Below, one piece after another: positions 33,467 through 44,222 of a DNA stretch of 64,000 nt. The stretch comes from Cladobotryum mycophilum. Lineage: Eukaryota; Ascomycota; Sordariomycetes; Hypocreales; Hypocreaceae. Both the position numbers and the translations under genes were made by a program. How positions within the stretch are numbered: the stretch's first letter is position 1; the number at the start of each line of letters is the position of its first letter. The DNA lies in NCBI GenBank assembly GCA_036429605.1, contig CM071589.1:3844001-3908000 (forward strand), read 5' to 3'. The notes under the pieces are model-generated. The model ran no database searches. It was not told the origin of the DNA and saw nothing but the letters and a program-made list of their open reading frames with translations.

Positions 33467-35070
33467 TTCTATAAAGGCTTTACGGTTTGAGTGGAAACGG
33501 TAAAGATGAAAGAGAGAGTTGGTGTTTTATTGTTTGTATGATGAGAGTGAGGGGGGGAAGATTGAATGGGAATGACGTATGAACATGCCAATCTATATAT
33601 ATACACTTGCATTCCAGTAGTTGCCAGAACTTTCAGCTCTCCTGATTGAGTTTTATCCTAACGAATAGGATTCAATAACCTGGCCCATATGCTGTTGTCT
33701 TGATGAACCATGGTGATTGCTTCGGACTTTTTTTGATAATCAAGATGGGGTTGTTTGTAAGCCATTACCTATTTTCCGCTTGTGGAGGGGAAGGGAGGGG
33801 GATGGATCGGGTTGTGTGACAACTTTGTGAGGGCGACTCGCACTTTGGAGTTGTCCGAGGTCCACTGCATGATGCGGAGTTTCATGCATGTAAGTGTCCA
33901 TTCTATATTCTAGCATCCATGCCAACATTCTCTACAACTCTAAATAAATCAATAAATTAATAAGCACTGGAGGGTATTGTGCAGTGGTATATTTGATGAT
34001 TATCCATCCTTCCGTCGATGCACCAAGCTTTGCATGGGTAAATGTTCAGAGTCTTGGTGAGCTAGTTAGATGTTGAGCTCGCATCGATCTATGGACACGA
34101 TAGGCTCTGAATCGTCCTTGGATCCCGCCATCCATCCATTAGGTTGGGTACAAAGGTCCACCTAGCCATCCAGAACTCTACAGGCGTCAGTTCACCACAA
34201 GGAGTCGCTGTAAGTACATGTAGCCGGATGTATCGAGAGCTGGAGCCCTAGAGCTAAAAGCCACTGAAGTCACCTGCCTCGCCACCTGCCTCGCCACCCA
34301 AATCCTTCAACCTCAAAACTTGAATCAACTTACATCAACCAAACATCCAGACACATCCTTCTTTTACTATTCATTTATGGATGGATCCTTCCCGAGGCTG
34401 AATTGCTTTGTGTATATGTGTGTGTGCTAATTAATTAAACTAAGTCACAACTTACTTACATCCAACACATTTCTATTACGTTAGCAGGCAAGGAGGTGGA
34501 AAATAAACACCGGAATGCTGAACACGGTAGACAGATGCGCAGGTTGTTATGTCTTTTAATTTTTTGATATTTCTGTCTCTCTTGTTACTGTCTGTTTCTC
34601 GGTGTTATTGATTAGGTACCCTGCCATAGGTCCTGACCCAGGTTTTTGTTTCCCATCCCCCACGTGGTAGGGTCAAGTAATACTACCTAGATAAACTACC
34701 GCTCTACCATCACATCTTGAGCCATAGATGGATGGTGGGTTCAAAAGCATCAGGCACACTCATAGCCAATAACTACGTCTCTCCTTTCTATTCTTGCTCT
34801 CTAATAGCACCCCAAAACACCCTTTTTGAAGAAATGGAAATCACTGGCCTCAGCCGTTGAGCAGAATCCCAAATATGCATATCAAATATCCATGTAAAGG
34901 CAAAGCAAAATTCGTTGACTGTTCTTAATTATCGTGCCCTGTATAAGTCTATCATCAAAGCATTGGATACCACACACTACGTGTGTCAAGCAAAAAACTC
35001 CTCCCAAAATTCATCGTACATGTCGTCCTCTTCATCATAAATCATATCGTCCCAATGCCATCCATATCAT
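33467..35070. other. Intergenic with a dispersed-repeat copy
   Basis: About 1.6 kb, no gene seen. It contains the promoter of the NmrA-like gene (TATATATATA near 33594-33603) and the repeat copy at 34488-34650. Confidence 0.5.
34488..34650 (+). repeat. Dispersed repeat family R, copy 2 (RIP-like divergence)
   Basis: GGTGGAAAATAAACACCGG then AATGCTGAACACGGTAGACA aligns with the copy at 36187 by transitions only in the core (34502-34520). The following T-rich series of TTTCTGT units and a GGTACCCTGCCA...GGTCC end resemble the end of the 36187 copy. Confidence 0.65.
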
Positions 35071-35439
35071 TTAACAACCACCACCACCTCCACCATCTCC
35101 TCCTCCTCCTCCACCACCACCTCCATCATGTCCACCCGAATGACCACCGCCTCCATCATGTCCTCCATGGTGTCCACCCGAATGTCCACCGCCTCCATCA
35201 TATCCTCCTCCGTAGTGCCCACCCGAGTAAGTATCGTGGTTGTGGTGATGATGGTGGTGGTTATGAGCGCCGTCGCTGATCGTGCCGTACCAAGCTCCGC
35301 TGTTATCGTATTGGTTTTTGCTGGAACGACCAGTGGATGTGCTAGTCTTGTAGTTGTGTGGCTGGTAGCTTGATACGTTCCTGGCCGGTCTGGCGTTGAG
35401 GCCAGGAGCACCTCTCTTCTTTTTGGATCCGAAGCACAT
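35071..35439 (-). CDS. Small Gly/His-rich protein with terminal cysteines
   Basis: A single-exon frame of 122 residues. It starts MCFGSKKKRG, a short Cys-plus-basic N-terminus seen in many small fungal proteins of unknown function and suited to S-acylation. The middle has a polyhistidine run (NHHHHHHNH). The C-terminal half is a Gly/His/Asp-rich repeat (GGGGHSGGHDGG units) ending in a lone Cys. The start at 35439 is followed by fungal-like codon use, and a TATATA-like string (TATATAAAAG) lies 130 bases upstream. The His/Asp-rich part could bind metal ions. The function is unknown; the repeats make coding prediction less certain. Confidence 0.65.
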   Translation of the reverse strand: MCFGSKKKRGAPGLNARPARNVSSYQPHNYKTSTSTGRSSKNQYDNSGAWYGTISDGAHNHHHHHHNHDTYSGGHYGGGYDGGGGHSGGHHGGHDGGGGHSGGHDGGGGGGGGGDGGGGGGC

Positions 35440-35979
35440 TGTGCTTTGCGATAGGGTGTGTTTTGTTTGGTCTTTGTATAGATGTGATGAAAGGTTGTTG
35501 AGTTGCTGTAAGTTGATTTCTTGGTTGTCTTGATTTGGGCGTGCGATGGACTCAAAAGGTGGGCTGCTTTTATATATTGCAGTAGAGTCGTCTTCCAGGC
35601 TCTTTGTTATTGTTGTTACAAAGTTCAAGTGGTAAGTTTTTGATGATTCATAAAGGTCTCGACATTAGCTTGACAGCGCGTCCCCTTGAACTTATTTATG
35701 CATTTCCTTCACGGTTGCTTGGACCATCCAATAAGGCTGAGCCAGCTTATCCTCGTGATCATCCTTCCATGATCATAGCGTTTGTCCAAAACGCCTCGTT
35801 CAGAAGCGTCACTCTCCTGCCAGGGGAGCTTACTCAGGATGCAAGCCACCCAATCTGGGGAGACCTGGAGCGAATGAATGCCCCGAGCTCCCCCAATTTC
35901 CAGAAGGGGCTTTAGCGTCCTCCACATGTTCGCAGGGCAAAAGGGCTTTCCAACCAACCTCTCCAGGTGCCTGCGTCAT

Positions 35980-36060
35980 TTCCATGGGCTCCGCCTCGGA
36001 TCTAGCATGAGTCGCTGGGTAATACACAGCCACTGTTGACGAGCGTCTTCACCACCCACC
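35980..36060 (+). repeat. Direct repeat S, copy 1
   Basis: The core CTCCGCCTCGGATCTAGCA (35989-36007) is identical to 36794-36812. The following 50 bases (GTCGCTGGGTAATACACAGC, then CACTGTTGACGAGC) remain alignable to the second copy with substitutions and small gaps. Confidence 0.75.
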
Positions 36061-36186
36061 TGCACGTACAGCTCTTCGTCTCGAACATCCAGTTCTGGCC
36101 CCCACAGATGCGTTAGAAACCCGAGATTTGCGCGCCTAAGCCTATATTGGTTGAGGTATCGCGATAGGTGACTGCTAACCTTTCAA

Positions 36187-36425
36187 GGGGTGGAAAATGA
36201 ACACCGGAGCGCTGAATATGGTAGACTGGTTCGTATCCAATTGTTTCTCTTGATTTCTGATGTTTCTGTCGATTCCTGTTATTACTGCTTATTCCTCTTA
36301 TCGTTGTTTATTCCTCTTATTGCTATCCACCCCTTTCGTTTCTGTCTACTTCTCTGTACTGTTAATCATTAATACTATTCATCCTTCATATTATAATATC
36401 CTGCCAAAAGTTCCCGTCCGGTGTT
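36187..36425 (+). repeat. Dispersed repeat family R, copy 3 (best preserved)
   Basis: It starts GGTGGAAAATGAACACCGG, with the core AATGAACACCGGAGCGCTG at 36196-36214, followed by GAATATGGTAGACTGG. About 150 bases of TTTCTG/ATTCCTGTTATT-like units follow, and the end is CCTGCCAAAAGTTCCCGTCCGG. It is the copy from which the others differ mainly by C-to-T or G-to-A changes. Confidence 0.65.
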
Positions 36426-36784
36426 CTCTTCCCCTTGTCGACATCGTCTTGTCATAGTTTGAAGTGCTTCCAGGAACCAACCGATGGAAAATACTACATG
36501 GCCAAACTAACTAACCGGCTCGCATAAAGGTATATAAGGGCCACCTTTCCAAGTCATTGATGGTTTGAATCAATGAATGATAGCCTCTAGCTCACTAGAA
36601 TCTGTGAATGACTTGGAGACTGCCCTGGGGTTCGCAATCCTTCCAGGGAGAAACTTGAAGGGAGATGCCCTGAACTTCCTAGTTTCTAGAAAATGTTTAC
36701 TGTTCCCCCACATGGATATTCGCATCTCCGACGCATAGAGGAGCTCTGAAGGGCGGGAAGAAGAGTTATAGGTGGTACCCGCGT

Positions 36785-36864
36785 GTCATTTGACTCCGCC
36801 TCGGATCTAGCACTGGTAGCTGAGCAACACAGCCGCCACTGACGAGCATTTACACGTGTTGTTT
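36785..36864 (+). repeat. Direct repeat S, copy 2
   Basis: The core is identical to copy 1 at 35989-36007 and is followed by CTGGTAGCTGAGCAACACAG and CCGCCACTGACGAGCAT, alignable to copy 1. The two copies are 805 bases apart and flank repeat R copy 3. Confidence 0.75.
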
Positions 36865-37493
36865 GTAGTGATGTGCGAACTGCGACGGAAATCGCCTAAA
36901 GGACGCTCAATCATTGCTTAATCAGGCAATCTATTGTGTGTTTCGCGAGGCAGACGTTGGCTAGGTGTTCATGCTTAAATGACCTGCTTACGCGCCATCT
37001 GCATCCATCGCGAGACTTTGATCCTCGCTAAGCCTTACACGTACGCCTAGAAATGGATGGCAGCGTAATAAAATCGTGTTTAGATTACGAATCTGCCACC
37101 ATGCCTAAGCCGTCATTTGGACTTTGTCGGGAGCCATGGTGTTGGTCATTATCAACGTGGACACTCCTTCGTATGGCACAGTCTTCAGCCGTTCCTATTA
37201 TAGCACGCCAGAACCTGCAAAGTCGGGAATTTCCGAGGCGCGTGCAATTGAAGAACTACTTTGCCATCACATTCGATGAATCATGGAAAGGGAGAATTAT
37301 GGGGTATCATAACACTTATTCGTAACTAAATTTCTGTCATGTCCAATCGTCATATGCCAACGCCAAATGATCCCAAATCGAATTAAACCAAAAGTCTCGT
37401 CTATAAGCCACAACGAATAAATTAAAAATAAATGCGTCAGAACGCTTTGAACAAGACGTTTTATGCAATGTTCCTCTTCCAGTCTCTATCCCC

Positions 37494-39307
37494 TCAGTCG
37501 TATACTGATGCCTTGGACCACTTCGACCTCGCTCGGATCCTCTTTCCATAGATGTAAAAGATGAAAGGAACAGGGATAAGCAATGCTGCAAACCCAGCTG
37601 TAATGCTCATGCCAGGCCCGACTCCAATGTTGTGGTATAAAGGACCCACGACCAAGGGAAAGGCGCCGGCAAAGCATGATCGCAAAAAGGTATTCGCACC
37701 AACAGCCGAGGCCGCGTATAGCTGGAATGTGTCCACGAGATAGTTCAGCGCCGCCTGGAAGATGGTGAAGAAGCCGGCTCCGAGCATGACCAAGCCGATG
37801 CATGGCACAATCCAGTGGATATGCAGTTGAGGGCCCGTCCAACCCGTCAAGAACTGGCCAGCGCTGAACAAGACCGAGCCGATCATCATGGGCGGGAGTC
37901 GCTTCTCGGGTACAGCGCGGTTTCCGGCGGCATGGTAATATTTGTTGTAAATAAGCTGATTGTACACATTCATCGCGCATCCTATGACAGCGCCGAGGAA
38001 GATGCAGAGAAAGGGGAGCGTCGCAACAAGGGGGCCCCATCCACGCTTTTCTCCGAAAATGATGGGGATGCCCCCGAGCTGCATGTACAGGATACCGTAG
38101 CAGAAACTTGCGTACAGAGCGACCAAGAAGCAAATCGGCGTCATAAGCAGTTGAATAGGGCGGACCAAGAACTTTTTGCACAGGTCCTTGATGTTGACGT
38201 CCCATTCTTCGAATTTGGCGTGCAGTGCCCAGTTTCCGGTTTCGTGACGGAGACGTCGAGACTTGTACACGAGGAGCTTGGGAGGGTAGCTCTCGTCGAT
38301 GAAGACGATGGCGATGAGGAGGATGACTGCTTGGAGGATGCCCGTTAGGTATTCGGTCCAGCGCCAGCCGAGGAAGGGCTGTTCCACCACTGCTGCAGAG
38401 ACAATTGGGCCTGAGTGACGAGTTAGAATCATGTTTCTGAAAAAGAATTGTATGAATTGGAGCTTTGCTACTCACCCAACACGGGGCCGCCTACTACGGC
38501 CATGGCATATCCAGCCATTGCGATTCCTCTTTGCGCAGGAGAAAACAAATCGCCCAACACACCACCGGTATTCGTAACGGGGGCTGAAGCAAAGAAGGCC
38601 CCGAAAAAGCGGGTTATTATGATGGTCTGCAGATCCTTGGCCGTCGCTGTCCCGAAGCTGAAGCAAATGGCAATAAACATGGGAACCATGACGGCCAAGC
38701 GGCGACCATAGACCTCACTCAGGGGCGCCCAAAGCAGCGGCCCGAGACCGAAGCCAAACAAAAAGACTGTGGTACCAAGCGTGGCAACTTGCGTGGCAAC
38801 ATGAAACTCCTTTGCGATTTGTCTCGTGCCGGCTGAATAGGAGGAAGAGGCGTACGTAGCCGACATGGTGACAAACCCATAGAGCGCCGTGGTCAACACC
38901 TTTTTGTGCATCGGCCAGTTGAGCGGGTGATAGGGGTCGTCCGGCCCGTCAAAGTCGACGAGCTGGTCTACCGACGTGGGAGCATGGGCAAGGGGATGTG
39001 TGAAATGGTAGACTGGCCGGGATCGAATCCGTGATATGACGGTGTCTCGCCTCGAAATGGTTTTGGCCAGACCTACGGCGGAAGTCTCTGCTCTGGTTCT
39101 GCTCCTGCTGCTGGAACGGGAGCCGCTTGTGCGTATTTCCTGTAGAGTCGGACGGTGACCATCGTTTTCTTCGTCCTTTTCGTCATTGTCGTCATCGGAA
39201 AGGGTGCTGGTGTCATCGTCGGGGACGCTTAATGGAGTCTCAACGGCAGCAATGTCGGCGAGTTCAGTGTGCGGCCTTGCGGCTCGATTCTCTTCGTCCA
39301 ATACCAT
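37494..39307 (-). CDS. Major facilitator superfamily (DHA1-type) transporter
   Basis: The exons are 39307-38476 and 38410-37494, with a 65-bp intron splitting a Gly codon; the product is 582 residues. Residues about 1-125 are cytosolic and hydrophilic, with an acidic (DDDNDEKDEEN) and a Ser/Arg-rich patch. Twelve hydrophobic segments follow, with the conserved NWP start (YHPLNWPMHKKV), the loop 2-3 motif SEVYGRR and ITRFFGAFFASAPVTNTGG as in fungal DHA1 drug:H+ antiporters (Flr1/Tpo-like). Such proteins export drugs, polyamines or metabolites across the plasma membrane. No linked biosynthetic cluster gives a substrate. The ATG at 39307 is the first in frame. Confidence 0.93.
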
Positions 39308-40509
39308 GTTGATGGGATATGATTGCAACGAATCCACTCCAATTGGTCTACCTGTTGGCTAATACCAACAACAAACATTGTGGGGGAGGGGGGCCATGTT
39401 TAATATATGTGCCCCGGCTGTTTGCTATCGCGATGCAGTCCACAGGCTATCACTACCAACAAGACTAACAAAGTCCCATATTTCCAGTGGAACTCCAATC
39501 AGCCGAAATCCGGATTCTTGAACAGTATCCATAGGAAAGACTTGCAAGCAGCCGGTCCTATCAGGGTTCCTCCAACCAACCTTGCCAACACCAATTCCCG
39601 TTGCCTCCGTGGTGTTCGGATGCAAAGTGCCGAAGAACTTTTCTCAAATCTTTGATTCGGCTGACGTCACGGCAAAAGGTTGCATTATTCCTGGCAAGCA
39701 CATTATTGCGTGTCTTGTTCTCCATTAAAACGCACTCGCTAATGGCAATGGCGAGTCTGTTGGACAAATTGGAGCAAAGAATGGAGCCGAAGACGGAGAC
39801 GTGGAAAATTTACCCGTTGGAACTGGAGGACAAAGGAGAGCAGTATCCAATCAGGTGTCTCAGCTGTTGCGCCTTTCACTATGAATCCTTGCAAGGGATC
39901 CATTCATTCATGGCTTACAAAGGTCTTAGGTAGGTTTAGTAGGCAGGCCAAAGCATCTTAGCAAAAGGAGAGGGGGAGGGAGGGCCCAACAGGTTCGTCT
40001 GCCTCAAGTAGCCGACTTGCAAGCACTTACTCAGCCATGTTCTCGTATCTTGGGCAGCAGCCTGCACTCTGTGTGTCTCACCCAAGTCGGCTATGGAACC
40101 ATCTTCCGCTCGGCGCCGAGAGATCCGAGAAGCAAGGGGGCCGTCAGCGGACCGGCCGAGTGGAGAGGCCGGCATTACCCAGCAATTAGTCTCGACTCAC
40201 ACACACACACACACACATGCAGGATAAATTCTAGGCAATGGACGGTGATCTCTCACATACAGTACGAAATGCTTATGGAGACAATCCACACTGCCCTCTG
40301 TTCTTATGCACACAATGATGTTTTAATGTGTTGGCTCGAGTCCAGGTGAGCCTGGCTACCCTACAATAAAACAACGATTTGACAATCTGATTCCCCTTGG
40401 TTATTGATCAACGCATCTCGCCTGCCTCCGCCTATCAAACCCCAGCTTCAGACAATCAGTTGCAGACATACTAACTGCACATACTTATTCTAACCAGCCG
40501 AGTCTTGAT
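39308..40509. other. Intergenic, with a (CA)n microsatellite
   Basis: No gene seen. A (CA) dinucleotide run lies at about 40198-40217. The left part is the MFS promoter. Bases 40302-40367 are one copy of a flank shared with the neighbouring paralog (see the tandem duplication). Confidence 0.55.
40302..40367. repeat. 3' flank duplicated together with the tandem paralogs, copy A
   Basis: 66 bases (from CTTATGCACACAATG to GGCTACCCTACAAT) align without gaps to 41961-42026, about 80% identical. Each copy lies just downstream of one of the two paralogs, so the duplicated unit included the 3' flank. Confidence 0.8.
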
Positions 40510-41598
40510 TCAAGGATAGTCGAGTATGTTCTGCGGGCGCCTGTTGAGTTGGTAGATACGTTCTGCTGTCGCTGGCTTCCGCTCCCAGATATCCCGATAG
40601 ATGTGGTTATCTATCGCTAAATGAGAATCAACACGAACACGATTCTGTGCATCGCCAAGTATTGGTAATGGCGACGACGATGGATTCGGGCTATTACTTG
40701 GGTTAGATTGTAGAAAGTCAATCAATGCGCGCTGCTGGTTGTCAAGTAACTGGAAAACACGATGTGTTATCCTGCGCCGACTGGCGTGGAGGTAGACGTT
40801 GGGAACCTTGGGCTCTTTGTTCGCGGCTTCGGCCTTCCGATCAAAGACTACAATACCTCCGAGGATACGGTTCTCGGCCCAATAGCCCACTATGTCGGCT
40901 ACGCCTTCTGGATAGATGGAATCGTCTAGATAGTGTGGGTGGTTGAATAGCGTTGGCCGCGGTGGTACATGAATGCTGGGAGCGTCGGGCTTCCGGGGCC
41001 TTACCCACGACTCTATGCTCTTGATGTCTCCTTGATGAAGGCGTAAACCGCGTCTATATATAGCAACCCCAAGCTGATGAAGAGTCAACGCAACCAGCTC
41101 GATAAGGCGTGCTTGATACTTTTTGGTTCCGCGGGTAGCTTGTTGAAAAGAATCCATGAGCTATGGGCGAGGCTGGATTAGTATTCACTTCTATTTAGCT
41201 GCCGAACTTGATTCTACCTCGGGGCTGAACAACAGGGTTTCTCGTCGCCAGTTTTGGCAAAGCTCGTGTGCCTTCTGCATAGCACCAGGACATAGCTTTT
41301 CATGGCTGCCAATAGGATGATGGCCAAAAATACCAGACTGTCTAGTATCCCAAGCAACGTCCGCCGTAGGAAGACCATCAATTATTTGGGCATAGGTAAA
41401 GACAGCGAGACTGGTTGATAAAACATTGTCGATGGCTTGAGTGACGATGGCAACATGTTCGGAATCGAGTCTGTTGAGAGATCTGCGGGCTCTGAAATCC
41501 TTTTGGGCCTTGATGCGTAGCTCCTCGATGACCAAAGCCTCGCTATCTTCTTCTTCTTCTTCTTCTTCTTCTTCTTCCTCCTCCTCCGCAGACGACAT
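40510..41598 (-). CDS. Uncharacterised fungal protein, tandem paralog A
   Basis: The exons are 41598-41218 and 41160-40510, with a 57-bp intron (GTAGAA...TAG); the product is 343 residues. After a polyglutamate run (13 Glu from codon 5, encoded by a GAA/GAG repeat) the protein aligns over its length with the gene at 42105-43304. Shared blocks include DNVLSTSLAVFTYAQIIDG, PPRPTLFNH, GYWAENRILGGIVVFDRK and IYRDIWERKP. It is all-helical/soluble in appearance, with no signal peptide. I do not recognise a named domain. It ends after NILDYP; the sequence after the stop still resembles the longer C-terminus of paralog B, so it may be secondarily truncated. Confidence 0.75.
41549..41585. repeat. Coding trinucleotide repeat (TTC/TCC)n encoding polyglutamate
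   Basis: A run of CTT/TTC followed by CTC units on the plus strand, read as GAA/GAG codons near the start of paralog A. Paralog B lacks it. Confidence 0.9.
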
Positions 41599-42104
41599 TG
41601 GTTTTATGGCCCAAGTAAAAAGTTCCGATAAGTCCTTTTTTCTTTCTAGGAGCTGAGGAGATTTTCACAAGATGCTAAATTTCTTTTGTTTCCCTGCAAA
41701 CGGATGATGTGCGTGCGATCATGAAAAGTGATTCTGTATCCATGGATGGCAAAAAGTGGGGGTGGAGAGGAAGAGATGCAGAAGTGAAGGCGTCACTGAT
41801 CTAGTGCCTACCTGTGCCTTGCATCAGTGGCACATGCGCCTACACCCCCGTCCAGCCGCCTGTTGCTGAGGCTCTAGGTTGACAGGTTCTCGCCCTGCTT
41901 GCGCGCCAGCTCACCAACTATCATCATCAGCAACCACTTTCTAGGGGAGAGTCCAATAAATCTTATGCACACAATGCTGTTTTCATGTTTTGGTTCGAGC
42001 CTGGGTGAGACTGGCTACCCTACAATGTCTACCAAAACTGTCGCAATTCTCTTCTCTATTATATAGACAAAATTCAAATGAAAACAAACGAGGATTCTTC
42101 ACAT
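41599..42104. other. Spacer between the tandem paralogs
   Basis: Promoter of paralog A and 3' flank of paralog B, including the duplicated flank at 41961-42026. Nothing else recognised. Confidence 0.55.
41961..42026. repeat. 3' flank duplicated together with the tandem paralogs, copy B
   Basis: Gap-free counterpart of 40302-40367, downstream of paralog B. Confidence 0.8.
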
Positions 42105-43304
42105 TCATCTAAATAGATCCCCTCGATCTTGTGTCTGCTTCCCCTTTTCAGGCGGATGAAGCCCATGCATTGCGTTAATACGATACAGGCTACCTCTGAT
42201 CGCGGGATAGTCAACCTCGCCCTGTGGGCGTTTTTCACGATAAGAAACATCGTCTGACGGCAGCGGTTTGCGCTCCCAGATATCTCGGTAGATCTGATGT
42301 ACCAACGTTGCCTTGTGAGAATCAACACGCACAGGATTTTCCTTATCGACCAGTACTGGCAAAGGTGACGGGACTGATGCATCTGGCGTGTTGGCCGGAT
42401 CTGATTGCAGAAAGTCAACCAAGGCGCGCTGTTGGTCATCACGCAATTGAACTATCCGGTGCGTCAGCCTCTCACGAGAGGGATGAAAGTAGACATTGGG
42501 AGGCTCGAGTCTGTTTCTGGAACCTTCGCCCTTTCGATCAAAGAGTACGACACCCCCGAGGATGCGATTCTCAGCCCAGTAGCCCACCAGTTCAGCGACG
42601 CCGTCCGGATAGATGGCATCATCAAGATACTCCTGGTGGTTGAATAGGGTTGGGCGTGGCGGGATATCAAGGAGCCTGGGCTCTGGGGGCATTCTCCATG
42701 TCACTGTGCTTTCGATGTCTCCCCGATGGAGACGCAGATCAAGCTGGTACAAGATGATGCCAAACTGGTGAAGAGTCACCGCAACAAGCTCGATAAGCCG
42801 TGTTTCAAACTCCTTTGACCCAGGAGCAGCTTGTTGAAACGAGTTGACAAGCTGAGAGAGAGAGAGAGAGAGAGGGAGGGTTCATTGTCAGTTCTCATCT
42901 TGATTCGGTGAGTTGGTTGTGGAAGCCGAACCTACCTCTGGATTAAATGAGAGCATCTCGGGCTTCCAAGCTTTACAGAGTTCTCTTGCCTTCTCCATGG
43001 CGCCTGGGCAAAGATTCTCATGTTCGTTAATGGGATGCTCGCCAAAAAGGCCCGGATACCTGGCGTCATAGGCGACATCTTCCGTGGGGAGCCCGTCAAC
43101 TATTTGGGCGTAGGTAAAGACGGCGAGCTCGGTTGACAAGACATTGTTGATTGCGCGCGTGAAGATGGCGTGATGTTCAGCATCGAGTCTGTCCAGAGGG
43201 ATGCGGGCACGGTGATCCGCCTGAGCCTTTGTGCGCAACTGCTCAGCAATCACTTGGACGTCTTCCTCTGACAAGTCCCAGTACGACTTGTTTTGGAGGT
43301 CCAT
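42105..43304 (-). CDS. Uncharacterised fungal protein, tandem paralog B
   Basis: The exons are 43304-42936 and 42851-42105, with an 84-bp intron whose acceptor is preceded by a (CT)n tract; the product is 371 residues. It shares the same exon layout, intron position and sequence blocks as paralog A (DIPPRPTLFNH, GYWAENRILGGVVLFDRK, HQIYRDIWERKP), lacks the polyglutamate run and has about 35 more residues at the C-terminus. The start is ATG at 43304 (MDLQNKSYWDLSEED). No recognised domain, signal peptide or membrane segment. The conserved ILGGVVLFDRKG block in both suggests a folded, selected core. The function is unknown. Confidence 0.78.
42854..42876. repeat. (GA)n microsatellite forming the polypyrimidine tract of an intron
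   Basis: GAGAGAGA on the plus strand, (CT)n on the gene's strand, immediately before the acceptor of paralog B's intron. Confidence 0.9.
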
Positions 43305-44222
43305 AATGAAATAGGAGAATGGGGTATGTGTTGGAGGTTTGTTGCCAGCCAAGTTGGTGAGCGCAGATTCTTATCGTGTTGACTTGGAAATGAATTATGA
43401 GAAAATGAAGTTATGAATGGATGATCTGAGTAGGTAGCCTGGCATGGCTCTGAGATGTGGATGATTGCTTGACCTGGCCAAAGTGGGGTTATCTGGTCGG
43501 TGGGCTATATCCATGGATGTAACCTGTTGTTGGGTGCTTCCATGCTAAGTGTTCGACTGTTTCAATTGACGCCGCGCTATCAACATAGCGCTTTGGTCTC
43601 TATTTTTTGGGATCGATATTGATCGTGGATATCCAATCATTATGAGCACGTACTGTAACTGCCTGTGGCCGGTTCACTCTAGTCTTGCCGTGTCGCGCGC
43701 GCCTCCGGTCTTTCGGCCCCACCAGCGACCCGGACCTTCACCTCGTCGACCGGTTCCATATTGTTACTCACCTACCTGGGCAGCCCTTCGGTGGCTAAGG
43801 TACATACTCTACTACTCTCATCGTCTTCCACCAGGATGTCTCTAACCTCCTAAAATGAGCACAGTCCTTACTATCACAACCAACAGCATAACATCATATC
43901 TCTCTTCACAAACGACTGGTGGTGAATATTGCCGATTGTGAGGAGTCCGGGGTCCAACGCGTCCAACAACATGTCTGAGGCTGATTCTGGACTCGGCTGA
44001 GTCGTCTCTTTTGTATAATAAAAATGTCATTTCGTAGATGGATCAGAGAACATAAATAGAGCTGGCTCCTGACTTTATGGTCTGTTCAACAGCACAAACA
44101 TCATTCATCACAGCATCAACACAATAACCCAATCCCTCTACTCTTTTCTGCAGTCTCCAATTTCTCCTCAAGATCCCTATTTTCATACCACAAACACCTC
44201 TTGTTGCTCTTCAGTTTCAATC
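43305..44222. other. Intergenic, divergent promoters
   Basis: No gene seen. Region between paralog B and the HExxH protein; the last 150 bases are a CT/CA-rich leader typical of fungal transcripts. Confidence 0.5.

Larger units (their letters stand above)
35440..37493. other. Intergenic, repeat-rich, about 2 kb
   Basis: No supportable gene. It holds dispersed repeat R copy 3 (36187-36425) and a pair of direct repeats S (35980-36060 and 36785-36864). A 90-codon frame at 37053-37325 lacks recognisable features. The region may be the remains of degenerated mobile elements. Confidence 0.5.

Noticed and set aside
37053..37325. 90-codon plus-strand frame in the repeat-rich region
   Set aside because: No domain, no leader features, and it lies in degenerated repeat DNA; could be an old transposase remnant but nothing shows it.
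37486..38475. 329-codon frame over the MFS transporter, one base off its frame
   Set aside because: Alternate-frame shadow, rich in Arg/His/Pro; the transporter frame has the membrane segments.
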